Counted from the first letter of the stretch, positions 1 to 6,500 are shown. The stretch is DNA of 11,219 bases from CAYFUT01 sp964346395 (GCA_964346395.1 CAYFUT010000079.1:1-11219), one strand, 5' to 3'. Made by a program: numbers and translations. The notes: generated by a model from the letters alone, not told the origin.

Positions 1-350
1 TACCCCACTAATTCATCTACTTTCTCTTTCTCAGACTGCCTTTTTAGATATCTTTGACACTGTTGAACCCTATCATAGCCAAGCATTATCCCCAGCATAA
101 AATCTTCCTCATCAGTATAATCTCTTAAATCATTTTTATCTATCTGCTTAATTACATTAATACAACCTTCATTACCAAAGAAAACATTAATTTTATCCTG
201 ATTTACATTGTAAATAATATACGGAATATTTTCATCATTGAGTCTCTTTTCAATATACTTTCTATTCTTAGCTTCAGTAGTATGCAAAATTAAATTTCTA
301 AGACCTTTCTTAAACTCATATATATGATGATAAAATATTTTCACTTTCAT
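1..350 (-). CDS. DUF2023 family protein (3' end at window edge)
   Basis: Reading the minus strand from ATG at 350 gives 116 residues with no stop. The last two bases of the window (TA on this strand) probably begin the stop codon, so the protein is essentially complete at the family length of about 120. The start reads MKVKIFYHHIYEFKKGL and continues with RNLILHT; later come FFGNEGCINVI and LGIMLGYDRVQQCQRYL, which I recognise as the DUF2023 signature. The biochemical role is unknown; from what I recall, the family is usually encoded beside a flavodoxin in anaerobes. That is the arrangement here: ATG lies 5 nt after the flavodoxin stop, and its ribosome site (AGGAGTG) overlaps that stop, so the two are probably translationally coupled. 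A flavodoxin partner or accessory role is inference. Confidence 0.82.
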   Translation of the reverse strand, partial: MKVKIFYHHIYEFKKGLRNLILHTTEAKNRKYIEKRLNDENIPYIIYNVNQDKINVFFGNEGCINVIKQIDKNDLRDYTDEEDFMLGIMLGYDRVQQCQRYLKRQSEKEKVDELVG

Positions 351-355
351 CACTC

Positions 356-859
356 CTAAAAATTATTAGCTAAATTCTCTATCCAATCTTTTACTCTTTT
401 CTCTGTTAAATTACTTTGGTTATTATCATCTAAAGGAAGTCCCACAAATTTACCATTGATTACTGCCTCTGAATTATTAAAATCATATCCCCCTAATTCA
501 ACCTCTCCTACTACCTTAGCACCATTTTCTTTTACTACCTGATAAATAATTCCAATTGCATCTACAAATGTATCTGAATAAGCAGATTGATCGCCAAATC
601 CAAACAGAGCAACCTTTTTATTACTAAAATCAATAGTTTTGAGTTCCTCAATAAAATTTTTCCAATCCTCCTGTAATTCACCTAAACCCCAAGTTGATGC
701 TCCAAAAATTAACTTATCATATTTCTTTACCTCATCTTTTGAAACAGAAGCTACATTATATATATCTGCTTTCTCTTTCCCTAGCACATCAACTATCATC
801 TCAGCAGCCTCTTTTGTATCTCCAATCGTACTCCCATAAAATACTCCAATTTTTTTCAT
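356..859 (-). CDS. Long-chain flavodoxin
   Basis: A 167-residue cytoplasmic FMN protein that carries low-potential electrons and commonly replaces ferredoxin when iron is scarce. Residues 9-15 (GSTIGDT) form the FMN phosphate loop, 55-60 (STWGLG) the first isoalloxazine loop with its tryptophan, and 87-94 (GFGDQSAY) the second loop with its tyrosine. The extra segment at about 122-150, including YDFNNSEAVINGKFVGLPLD, marks the long-chain class. The start ATG has AAGGAGG upstream on this strand. It lies 55 nt after the HD-GYP gene and 5 nt before the DUF2023 gene, in one direction. I saw no promoter or Fur-like site in the 55-nt gap, so transcription from the Fur-site region near 2010 is the likeliest arrangement, though not proven. 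Confidence 0.93.
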   Translation of the reverse strand: MKKIGVFYGSTIGDTKEAAEMIVDVLGKEKADIYNVASVSKDEVKKYDKLIFGASTWGLGELQEDWKNFIEELKTIDFSNKKVALFGFGDQSAYSDTFVDAIGIIYQVVKENGAKVVGEVELGGYDFNNSEAVINGKFVGLPLDDNNQSNLTEKRVKDWIENLANNF

Positions 860-914
860 AAATAATCTACCTCCTTAAGTTTTTGTTTTCTAGTCAATTA
901 TAAAGTTATATTTT

Positions 915-1619
915 CTAATTACTTATAATCTTTTTAGAATGAAACAATTCTTCATGGTTAATCTCCTCTATCTTATCTTCTTCAATAAAATTATCATCTA
1001 TCTCCTTTTCCACTTTTTCTAAAGTTTCAGGAATTAACTCAAAAACATTATTAAAATGCTTTACCACCACAGGACAAAACTGCTCACTAACATGATCATT
1101 TATTTCATTATAAGCATAACTATAGCTTTTAGCTTGTCGATAACTCCTATCAGATGTAATAGCATCAAAAGCATCGGCTACCGCAATTATTCTTGAACCA
1201 AGAGGAATATCTTTTCCTTTTAATCCTTTAGGATAACCAAATCCATCATATCGTTCATGATGATGTAAAACAATATTAGATATTGATTTAAATCTTAGCG
1301 CTTTTTGCAAAATATCATATCCAATAATTGGATGTTTTTGCATCTTTCTCATTTCAGCTTCTGTTAACCTACCAGACTTATTCAGTATATTATCTGAAAC
1401 ACCTATCTTACCGATATCATGTAAATGAGCTGCTTGATGAAATTTTTCAATTAATTTATCATTTAAACCCATATCTTGAGCAATCATTGTAACCAATTCA
1501 GCTACTCGCCAGGAATGTTCAAAAGTATAGCTATCTCTAACATTTAAAGTCTTTATTAAAATTTCAATTACATCATGTATCTTTATTCTTTTTGGCACCC
1601 CTTCTTTTTCAATCCCCAT
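915..1619 (-). CDS. Stand-alone HD-GYP domain phosphodiesterase (c-di-GMP hydrolase)
   Basis: A 234-residue protein made almost entirely of one HD-GYP domain, with no receiver, PAS or membrane sensor. Visible motifs are HLHDIGK (65-71, the metal-binding HD pair at 67-68), HHHERYDGFGYPKGLKG (119-135, containing GYP at 128-130) and IIAVADAFDAITSDRSYR (144-161). All catalytic landmarks of the family are present, so activity against cyclic di-GMP is expected. The last ~40 residues (195-234) are very acidic and unlike the domain; no function is apparent. The ATG at 1619 is preceded by AAAGGTGG with a rather long 12-nt spacer. It sits 40 nt downstream of DUF2325 and 55 nt upstream of the flavodoxin. 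With no sensor of its own, its control is probably by expression, and the Fur-like site upstream of the operon would make it iron-responsive (inference). Confidence 0.92.
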   Translation of the reverse strand: MGIEKEGVPKRIKIHDVIEILIKTLNVRDSYTFEHSWRVAELVTMIAQDMGLNDKLIEKFHQAAHLHDIGKIGVSDNILNKSGRLTEAEMRKMQKHPIIGYDILQKALRFKSISNIVLHHHERYDGFGYPKGLKGKDIPLGSRIIAVADAFDAITSDRSYRQAKSYSYAYNEINDHVSEQFCPVVVKHFNNVFELIPETLEKVEKEIDDNFIEEDKIEEINHEELFHSKKIISN

Positions 1620-1659
1620 AATTCAAACCAACCACCTTTATTAACCTTCTCTAATGAAA

Positions 1660-1950
1660 TTAAGTAAGTAACTTTCTTTGTTCCAACTTTTTATAAATAC
1701 AAGCCCAGCTTCTTCTAGCATAAATTACATCTTTATTTTTTTCTTTTGCCTCTCTTTTTACTACATGCATAGCTGTATGATGAATGTAATCAGTTAAAAC
1801 TAATATTGCATCAATACTAACAGGAAGTTTAAAGTTTTGAAAAACTCCTTTATTCCTGCCAGATAAATGTGTTATATCATTAACCCCTATAGATTTTAAA
1901 TTATCTTTAATATTACCTAAATGATCAGCACCTACTATCATTAAAGACAT
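1660..1950 (-). CDS. DUF2325 family protein
   Basis: A 96-residue cytoplasmic protein. It begins MSLMIVGADHLGNI, followed by a central LSGR (29-32), VLTDYIHHTAMHVVKREAK (51-69) and VIYARRSW (75-82). This order, a Rossmann-like start with G-D/H-LGNI, then SGR, then TD-hydrophobic-H, then RRSW, is the DUF2325 pattern. The molecular function is not established. It is the promoter-proximal gene of the unit that continues into HD-GYP, flavodoxin and DUF2023. Its ribosome site is AAGGAGGG, 7 nt before ATG. The Fur-like box centred at 2017 lies about 67 nt upstream of the start. Confidence 0.85.
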   Translation of the reverse strand: MSLMIVGADHLGNIKDNLKSIGVNDITHLSGRNKGVFQNFKLPVSIDAILVLTDYIHHTAMHVVKREAKEKNKDVIYARRSWACIYKKLEQRKLLT

Positions 1951-2006
1951 TACCTTCCCTCCTTCATTCTATAGTTTTAAAAATTTGTCTTTAATTAAAA
2001 CAACGA

Positions 2007-2027
2007 AATTGAAACTCATTCTCAATT
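2007..2027. promoter_or_regulatory. Fur-like operator upstream of the DUF2325/HD-GYP/flavodoxin unit
   Basis: A 21-base dyad centred at 2017. Its core TGAAACTCATTCTCA (2010-2024) matches 11 of the 14 defined positions of the Fur 7-1-7 consensus TGATAATNATTATCA. The flanks AATT and AATT complete the symmetry. It is nearly the same sequence as the box at 4684-4698 ahead of feoA, differing at one base of the core. It lies between the feo terminator and the DUF2325 start. I could not place a convincing -10/-35 pair around it. Confidence 0.72.
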
Positions 2028-2061
2028 GTTAGCAAAAAAATATATGTCCGTCTGTTGTCTT

Positions 2062-2092
2062 CTCAAAATAAATGGAGGCAAAAAGCCCCCAT
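2062..2092 (-). terminator. Rho-independent terminator of the feo operon
   Basis: On the minus strand the stem ATGGGGGC / GCCTCCAT (8 bp with one mismatch, loop of five T) is followed by TTATTTT. It lies 47 nt after the stop of the small FeoB-associated gene and ahead of the next Fur-like site, which separates the two iron-responsive units. Confidence 0.78.
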
Positions 2093-2138
2093 TACTATTT
2101 ACTTAAAAACTAAAGCTATAACCAAAATTAATTAGCCG

Positions 2139-2282
2139 TTAATTGCAACTACAATCATCATTATCAGATTCACTATAAGGGCAACCAATACATTTGGCTC
2201 CTTTTCTCTTTTCAATAATAATTTTTACAGCTGCACCAGATATTATCGTCAGTATAACTAAACTAACAATTAAATTCATCAT
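2139..2282 (-). CDS. FeoB-associated Cys-rich membrane protein
   Basis: A 47-residue protein. Residues 3-23 form one hydrophobic helix (NLIVSLVILTIISGAAVKIII), then a basic patch (EKRKGAK, 24-30), then a short tail with cysteines at 31, 34, 44 and 46 (CIGC and CSC). This layout, plus its position right after feoB, is that of the FeoB-associated Cys-rich membrane family (PF12669). The tail cysteines may bind iron or a redox partner on the cytoplasmic face; the exact role is not established. Two ATG codons are adjacent (2282 and 2279). The ribosome site AGGAGGG overlaps the feoB stop codon, 10 nt before the start, so translation is probably coupled to feoB. Confidence 0.9.
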   Translation of the reverse strand: MMNLIVSLVILTIISGAAVKIIIEKRKGAKCIGCPYSESDNDDCSCN

Positions 2283-2292
2283 AGTTACCCTC

Positions 2293-4311
2293 CTAAGCGT
2301 TTACCGTTAATTCCCCCTCTACTTTTTCCTCATCGTCTCTCATGAAATAAACAATAGAACCAATTATTACTGAAACAACCATTAAACCTGGCACAAAACC
2401 ATTACCTAAAGAACCTGTTGTTATCAGCGTTCCTACTTGATAGGTAATAAAAGAAGCAACATAACCCATACTAAATTGGAATCCGATAGCACCCCATAAC
2501 CACTTCTTGCTCTCCATTTCAGCATTCATTGCCCCAATAGCAGCAAAGCATGGTGGGGTGAATAAATTAAATATTAAGTATGCTAATGCAGATACTGAAG
2601 TTAATCCCATAACACTTGCAACCGTTGAACCATCACCTACTAGAGCAAACTCTTCTGGATTTATGAAGTTAGTAATCCCATATACAACTGCTAGGGTACC
2701 AACTACATTTTCTTTAGCTATAAACCCAGTAATTGCTGCTGCAGCTAACTGCCAGGTTCCAAAGCCTAATGGAATTAATAACAGAGAAAATGGTGATGAA
2801 ATACTTGCTAGTATACTCGTATCCGCTGCACCTTCAGCAACAACCTGAAACTGCCAATTAAATGTCTGCATAATCTGCACGGTCGCATTACAGATAAGAA
2901 TAATTGTACCCGCTTTGACTACAAATGCTTTCCCCCTTGAAAGCATAGATTTAGTAGCTCTTTTAATACTTGGAAACCTATATTCAGATAATTCCATAAT
3001 AAATGGTGATCTTGTACTCTTATCCCCAGTTATTTTTCGTACAATTAAAGCTCCTACGACGATAATTCCAATAGCTAAGAAATACATAATCGTTCCTACC
3101 CAACCTGCACCATTAAAGAAAGCACCTGCAAATAATGCAATAACCGGTAATTTAGCTCCACAGGGCATAAAAGGTGTTAGCATGGCCGTGCTTCTTCTTT
3201 TTCTGTCATCTTTAATAGTTCTTGTTGCCATCACACCTGGAATAGCGCATCCTGTCCCAATAATCATCGGAATAATTGATTTACCTGATAAACCAACTTT
3301 CTTAAAGAAACGATCCATAACAATAGCAACCCGAGCCATATAACCAGAATCTTCAAGTAATGCTAGCAAGAAAAATAATACCATAACAAGTGGTAAGAAA
3401 CCAACAACTGCTCCCACACCGCCAATAATACCGTCTAATAATATTGCACTAAGAAGCGGCGATACTCCTTCTCCAAGCAAACCTGCTACCCAAGCATTGA
3501 ACATATCAATCCAGCCCACAAATGTGTCTGCCAACAGGGGCCCTATATGTGTTTGCGAAAGTGAGAAAACAGCCCACATAACTACTGCAAAAATAGGAAT
3601 ACCAAACCATTTATGAGCTACAACTCTATCAACAGCATCTTGGATAGTCTGGTCACTACTACTTACTTCTCTATCTTCTGCCTTGGAAACAATGTCTTTT
3701 ACGAATTCAAATCTTTCTTTATCAGCAGCTTCAACTGCATTTTTATCTGTCATATCTACATCTCCAGCATCAAAAGATGCCCTTTGGTCATTCCCATTTA
3801 CTTCAACAGTTTTGGAAATTAAATTTTCTAAGCCATTATTACTTCCTCTTGTTGCTACTGTTTTAACTACTGGGCATCCTAATAGTTCAGATAATTGTGC
3901 AACATCTATATCTGTATTTTTCTTCTCTATCAAATCACTTTTGTTTAAAGCAACTACAACCGGTATCCCTAGTTCAAGGAGCTGAGTTGTAAAAAATAAA
4001 CTTCTACTTAAATTTGTTGCATCAACAATATTAATAATAACATCTGGATTTTCATTTTTTACAAAATCACTTGTAATATTCTCTTCAGAAGTAAAGGGAG
4101 ACATTGAATATGCTCCTGGAAGATCTATTGCTGTAATTTTTGCATTTTTCTGATTAAGGTCTTCCTTTATCTCCCCTGCTTTTTTATCCAGCGTAACACC
4201 TGACCAGTTACCAACATGTTCAATTTCACCTGTTATTGCATTAAAAAGAGTTGTTTTTCCGCTATTTGGATTCCCCGTAAGCGCCACTTTAATATTTGTT
4301 TGATTACTCAT
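2293..4311 (-). CDS. feoB: Ferrous iron transporter FeoB
   Basis: A 672-residue inner-membrane Fe(II) importer with an N-terminal G domain. G motifs are GNPNSGKTT (13-21), the switch-I threonine near T40, DLPG (63-66) and NKSD (123-126). An amphipathic linker follows (about 165-235). The membrane part starts near 236 and holds two Gate-type signatures: GTGCAIPGVMATRTI (352-366) with PFMPCGAKLPV (380-390), and LFTPPCFAAIG (583-593). Cysteines 355, 384 and 588 sit in the conserved motifs. The length is slightly short of the E. coli type, mainly because the long C-terminal cytoplasmic tail is missing. The ATG at 4311 has GGAGGG 8 nt upstream. It follows feoA by 63 nt and precedes the small Cys-rich gene by 10 nt. 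It reads as fully intact. Confidence 0.97.
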   Translation of the reverse strand: MSNQTNIKVALTGNPNSGKTTLFNAITGEIEHVGNWSGVTLDKKAGEIKEDLNQKNAKITAIDLPGAYSMSPFTSEENITSDFVKNENPDVIINIVDATNLSRSLFFTTQLLELGIPVVVALNKSDLIEKKNTDIDVAQLSELLGCPVVKTVATRGSNNGLENLISKTVEVNGNDQRASFDAGDVDMTDKNAVEAADKERFEFVKDIVSKAEDREVSSSDQTIQDAVDRVVAHKWFGIPIFAVVMWAVFSLSQTHIGPLLADTFVGWIDMFNAWVAGLLGEGVSPLLSAILLDGIIGGVGAVVGFLPLVMVLFFLLALLEDSGYMARVAIVMDRFFKKVGLSGKSIIPMIIGTGCAIPGVMATRTIKDDRKRRSTAMLTPFMPCGAKLPVIALFAGAFFNGAGWVGTIMYFLAIGIIVVGALIVRKITGDKSTRSPFIMELSEYRFPSIKRATKSMLSRGKAFVVKAGTIILICNATVQIMQTFNWQFQVVAEGAADTSILASISSPFSLLLIPLGFGTWQLAAAAITGFIAKENVVGTLAVVYGITNFINPEEFALVGDGSTVASVMGLTSVSALAYLIFNLFTPPCFAAIGAMNAEMESKKWLWGAIGFQFSMGYVASFITYQVGTLITTGSLGNGFVPGLMVVSVIIGSIVYFMRDDEEKVEGELTVNA

Positions 4312-4340
4312 TCATATTTCCCTCCATAATTTTATTATTT

Positions 4341-4375
4341 GTTAGCTTTAGCTAACATTTTTACTAAGTAAAAAT
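4341..4375 (-). repeat. Two tandem hairpins between feoA and feoB
   Basis: Two perfect inverted repeats stand side by side. ATTTTTAC-TAA-GTAAAAAT (4357-4375) overlaps the last base of the feoA stop codon. GTTAGCT-TT-AGCTAAC (4341-4356) follows it. In the mRNA they would form an 8-bp AU-rich stem and a stronger 7-bp stem, about 20 nt before the feoB ribosome site. Neither is followed by a pure U-tract (AAATAATAAAATT follows), so an mRNA-stability or processing element or a partial attenuator seems likelier than a full terminator. Confidence 0.55.
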
Positions 4376-4659
4376 TATACAATAATAGCTTCAGCTAAAT
4401 CTTTATCAATACTATATCTCGCATCTTTCACATTAATAACATAATTCTCAGCCAGTACAGATATTACTGTCACAGCTTCTCCTTCGTAACAACCTAATGT
4501 AAATAAAAACTTCTTAAGTTCTTCATCATTAGTGTTAATATCTTTGATAATGTATTCTGTATTAGTCTTTGCTTCTGCTAGGTTTGTCACTGAATCACCC
4601 AATTCTCCTGTTATATTTTCGTCTTTAGTTATAAACTTACTGACCATAGTATTATCCAA
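4375..4659 (-). CDS. feoA: FeoA family protein, TTG start
   Basis: A 94-residue small cytoplasmic SH3-like protein that supports FeoB. The FeoA domain occupies about 27-94: LAEAKTNTEYIIKDI, then LKKFLFTLGCYEGEAVTVI (48-66) with the conserved LG..EG turn, and a C-terminal strand that ends in AIIV. About 25 residues precede the domain, longer than in most FeoA proteins. The start is chosen as TTG at 4659 because GAGGGGGG (4667-4674) lies 7 nt before it. The next ATG, at 4647, would be about 19 nt from that site. It is the first gene of the feo operon, with two Fur-like boxes in its leader. Confidence 0.9.
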   Translation of the reverse strand: MDNTMVSKFITKDENITGELGDSVTNLAEAKTNTEYIIKDINTNDEELKKFLFTLGCYEGEAVTVISVLAENYVINVKDARYSIDKDLAEAIIV

Positions 4660-4683
4660 ACCTAGACCCCCCTCGAATGATTT

Positions 4684-4698
4684 TGAAACTCATTATCA
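4684..4698. promoter_or_regulatory. Fur-like operator, feoA-proximal
   Basis: TGAAACTCATTATCA matches 12 of the 14 defined positions of the Fur core TGATAATNATTATCA. It lies 10 bases upstream of the feoA ribosome site and well downstream of the predicted transcription start, so it would act as a leader-region roadblock or by cooperation with the second box 61 bases further up. Confidence 0.72.
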
Positions 4699-4758
4699 AC
4701 AAACTGCAAAAAAATAAACTCCTGCTTAGTAAAACTAAATTATTTACCGCAGATTAAT

Positions 4759-4773
4759 TGAAAATAATTTTCA
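4759..4773. promoter_or_regulatory. Fur-like operator at the feo promoter
   Basis: TGAAAATAATTTTCA is a perfect 7-1-7 inverted repeat that agrees with the Fur core at all but two symmetric positions. It begins 13 bases downstream of the -10 element, so bound repressor would block transcription initiation or early elongation. Confidence 0.75.
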
Positions 4774-4786
4774 TTTTCTATAATTT

Positions 4787-4815
4787 ATTATAATTGACTT
4801 CCTTAACTATGTCAA
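4787..4815 (-). promoter_or_regulatory. Consensus sigma-A type promoter of feoA-feoB
   Basis: On the minus strand, TTGACA (4810-4815) and TATAAT (4787-4792) are separated by exactly 17 bases, a perfect consensus. The expected start near 4780 gives a leader of about 120 nt that carries both Fur-like boxes. It is the strongest promoter match seen in the window, consistent with a gene set held down by repression when iron is present. Confidence 0.88.
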
Positions 4816-4822
4816 GAGAAAA

Positions 4823-4990
4823 TTATAAAGAGCTTTCACAAGCTCCTTGCAGTTCTACTTTAACTACTCATTCATCAGTAACCTCTACCAGCTCAACATC
4901 TCCACCATCAGCCTGCCAATTTAATTCTTTCCCGTTAAAAACTTCTTCTAAAGATTCAAGCAAAAAATCCGAAACTACCTCAGTTAAGTC
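4823..4990 (-). pseudogene. Remnant of a NifU-type Fe-S scaffold domain
   Basis: The minus-strand frame reads ...LESLEEVFNGKELNW, then QADGGDVELVEVTDE, a TGA stop at 4868-4870, then VVKVELQGACESSL and TAA at 4823. The motifs QADGGDVELV and VVKVELQGAC are the hallmark of the NifU C-terminal domain, which carries a Cys-x-x-Cys for assembling Fe-S clusters. Here the TGA stands where glycine (GGA) is usual, the second cysteine is replaced (CESS), and everything after it is gone. No good start or ribosome site is visible upstream, and the beginning of the recognisable part is approximate. It is a decayed relic, with the feo promoter starting 8 bases beyond its end. Confidence 0.75.
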
Positions 4991-5027
4991 TTTTCCCCAC
5001 TTATCTAAAATTTTTCTCCCCGCCAGA

Positions 5028-5171
5028 CTATTCTTCTTTAATCTTAACTTCAGAATCAAAAGCAATATATTCTTCAATCTGTTTAGCCTCTTCTTCTGGG
5101 TCGGGATAAGTCCAGCCAAAGTTTTCTTTGCAAGAATCTCCAATCTCTAAGTGATAATAATCTGCCTTTCC
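5028..5171 (-). pseudogene. Remnant of a DUF427 family protein (C-terminal part)
   Basis: An open frame of 47 residues, preceded directly by a stop (TAA at 5172) and without a start codon. It reads GKADYYHLEIGDS, then ENFGWTYPDPEEEAKQIEEYIAF. The pattern CPYKG-ADYY...W-YPDP..EA..I..Y.AF is the C-terminal half of DUF427 proteins; the N-terminal half and the CPY part are absent. It ends with TAG at 5028. The next recognisable relic on the same strand is the NifU-like one. The function of DUF427 is not established. The identification rests on motif memory, not a search. Confidence 0.6.
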
Positions 5172-5337
5172 TTAATAATTAACAAGTTACCCGCAACTTA
5201 TTCTAAAAAATCCAGATTGAGCCAAATAAAGAGGTGATTAAACTTACCGCAGTCGGACAAGGTACATTAATCCCACCACATTATCTTTTCCAGCCACCCA
5301 ACCCTATCTTTTAATTTCTTTATATAAGCTTTGTTAG
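5172..5337. other. Non-coding stretch between gene relics
   Basis: I recognise no gene here. The only points seen are a weak imperfect dyad AAGTTAC/GCAACTT near 5184-5199 and a short minus-strand reading KAYIKKLKDRVGWLEKI near 5290-5340 that I could not assign. The left end of the insertion-sequence relic is presumably in this stretch, but I cannot place it. Confidence 0.4.
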
Positions 5338-5631
5338 CAACTTGCTGGTTTAAGCATAAATGATAGAGTGCTGGCCTTTAAGGATAATACCGACAGCTAC
5401 ATTATCAACGGTAAAACTATTAAATCCAAGAACAAATATTACAATCAACAGATCAATCGCCTACAAAGTATCCGGATGAAACAAGTCAGCAGTAAAAACT
5501 TTAAAGATAATAGAAAAATCAAAAACTTACGGATTAAAAGGCGTAATTACATTAATGATTATCTCCATAAAGCCAGTAAAAAAATAATAGATTTAACCCA
5601 AAAATATAATGTCAACAAAATAGTAAATTAG
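5338..5631 (+). pseudogene. Internal fragment of TnpB (IS200/IS605 family OrfB)
   Basis: The frame after TAG at 5335 reads QLAGLSINDRVLAFKD, then SYIINGKTIKSKNKYYNQQ, a run KIKNLRIKRRNYINDYLHKASKKI, and finally NVNKIVN with TAG at 5629. This matches the middle of TnpB proteins: the first RuvC strand region (usually G-D-G...LAT), FIINGRPLKS-NQYYN, and the R..K..DY.HKAS helix. The usual catalytic aspartate in the first block is replaced (SIND), the N-terminal half is missing, and the frame stops before the glutamate and zinc-finger region. It is a non-functional relic, on the strand opposite to all its neighbours. Confidence 0.8.
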
Positions 5632-5744
5632 GTCAACACAGTTAAAGATCAAACTTCGCAAAAACTCCCTAGTACTTGAGGATGATTCATTTTCTTAGTG
5701 AAGCAGGAGTCTTTGAGTACTGGTTTAACCGATCTGGAAAGAAG

Positions 5745-5773
5745 CTCCATCCAAATCTGCGATTTGGGTAGAG
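5745..5773 (+). repeat. Right-end hairpin of the IS200/IS605 relic
   Basis: CTCCATCCAAATC-TGC-GATTTGGGTAGAG forms a 13-bp stem with one mismatch and one G-T pair. A subterminal hairpin followed by GAGGTTCACA is typical of the right end of IS605-type elements and of the 3' part of TnpB-associated guide RNA. The element end would lie at about 5780-5790, next to the stop codon of the flavoprotein gene at 5791. Between the TnpB fragment (5631) and this hairpin I see no intact reading frame. Confidence 0.6.
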
Positions 5774-5790
5774 AGGTTCACATAAGATAT

Positions 5791-6498
5791 TTACCTATAT
5801 TCCGGATTGGGGTGGTCGAATCTACAGCCTGCCTCCCACTTTGACCGCTGATTGCCGTGAGCCGGAATGCCGCCGTTTTCTTTTAACATTTTGGCCAGAT
5901 GCATTAAATTCCAGGTCATAAAAGTCGTATTCCGGTTAGTAAAGTCATTTTCCGGACCGCCGGAATCTTCATCCAGATAAGATGGCCCCGGGCCAGCCTC
6001 CCCCAGCCAAGCAGCGTCTACCTGCGGCGGCACCAAAAATCCTAAATGCTGAAGCGAATAGAGAATATTCATTGCACAGTGTTTAGCGCCGTCTTCATTC
6101 CCAGTTATAATCGTCCCACCGACGCGTCCATAATAGGCATATTGACCCTCATCATTAAGGTTACCAGAACTAGCATATAATCGCTCAATTACCTTAGTGC
6201 AGACTGAAGACTTATCTCCTAACCAGATGGGAGTACCAATCACTAAAATATCAGCCGCCTGCACCTCTTCATATATTCCCGGCCAGTCATCCTCCTCCCA
6301 GCCTTCTTCCGTCATATCCGGCTGAACGCCATTAGCAATCTCATAATCTACCGGCCTGATTACTTCCACATTCACTCCATTCTCCTCCATAATATGCCGA
6401 GAAACATCAATCAAGCCCCGCGTATGGGACTGGCGCGGCGATTTTTTCAACGTACAGTTCAAAAACAAAGCTGTTAAATCACTAAAATCTAAATCCAT
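5791..6498 (-). CDS. Flavodoxin-family NAD(P)H-dependent FMN reductase
   Basis: A 235-residue cytoplasmic flavodoxin-fold protein. LFLNCTLKKSPRQS (11-24) is the FMN phosphate loop, ADILVIGTPIWLGDKSS (82-98) the first flavin loop, and TGNEDGAKHCAMN (132-144) the second. A long conserved tail follows: LGEAGPGPSYLDEDSGGPEN, then DFTNRNTTFMTWNLMHLAK, and a final CRFDHPNPEYR. The substrate is unknown; flavin, quinone or another small electrophile is possible. ATG at 6498 has GGGAGG 8 nt upstream, inside the DUF1622 relic, whose stop is 2 nt before this ATG. The gene is clearly richer in G and C than its neighbours (hand counts of four 60-70-base stretches gave about 40-60% against 37% in a feoB stretch), which suggests acquisition from a higher-GC donor. 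The reading frame is intact. Confidence 0.88.
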   Translation of the reverse strand: MDLDFSDLTALFLNCTLKKSPRQSHTRGLIDVSRHIMEENGVNVEVIRPVDYEIANGVQPDMTEEGWEEDDWPGIYEEVQAADILVIGTPIWLGDKSSVCTKVIERLYASSGNLNDEGQYAYYGRVGGTIITGNEDGAKHCAMNILYSLQHLGFLVPPQVDAAWLGEAGPGPSYLDEDSGGPENDFTNRNTTFMTWNLMHLAKMLKENGGIPAHGNQRSKWEAGCRFDHPNPEYR

Positions 6499-6500
6499 GA

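Noticed and set aside
2507..3985. Several plus-strand open frames opposite feoB
   Set aside because: They are antisense shadows of a well-conserved membrane protein; none has a ribosome site or recognisable motifs.
4868..5143. 91-residue minus-strand open frame as an intact gene
   Set aside because: Its C-terminal part is the NifU-like sequence before an internal TGA and its N-terminal part is the DUF427 relic read in the wrong frame; there is no ribosome site.
4794..5150. 118-residue plus-strand open frame
   Set aside because: It is serine/threonine-rich, has no ribosome site, and lies antisense to the NifU-like and DUF427 relics and the feo promoter.
5745..5773. Rho-independent terminator for the flavoprotein gene
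   Set aside because: The stem is strong, but on the minus strand it is followed by GGAGCTTCTTTCC-like sequence without a U-tract; the right end of an IS200/IS605 element explains it better.
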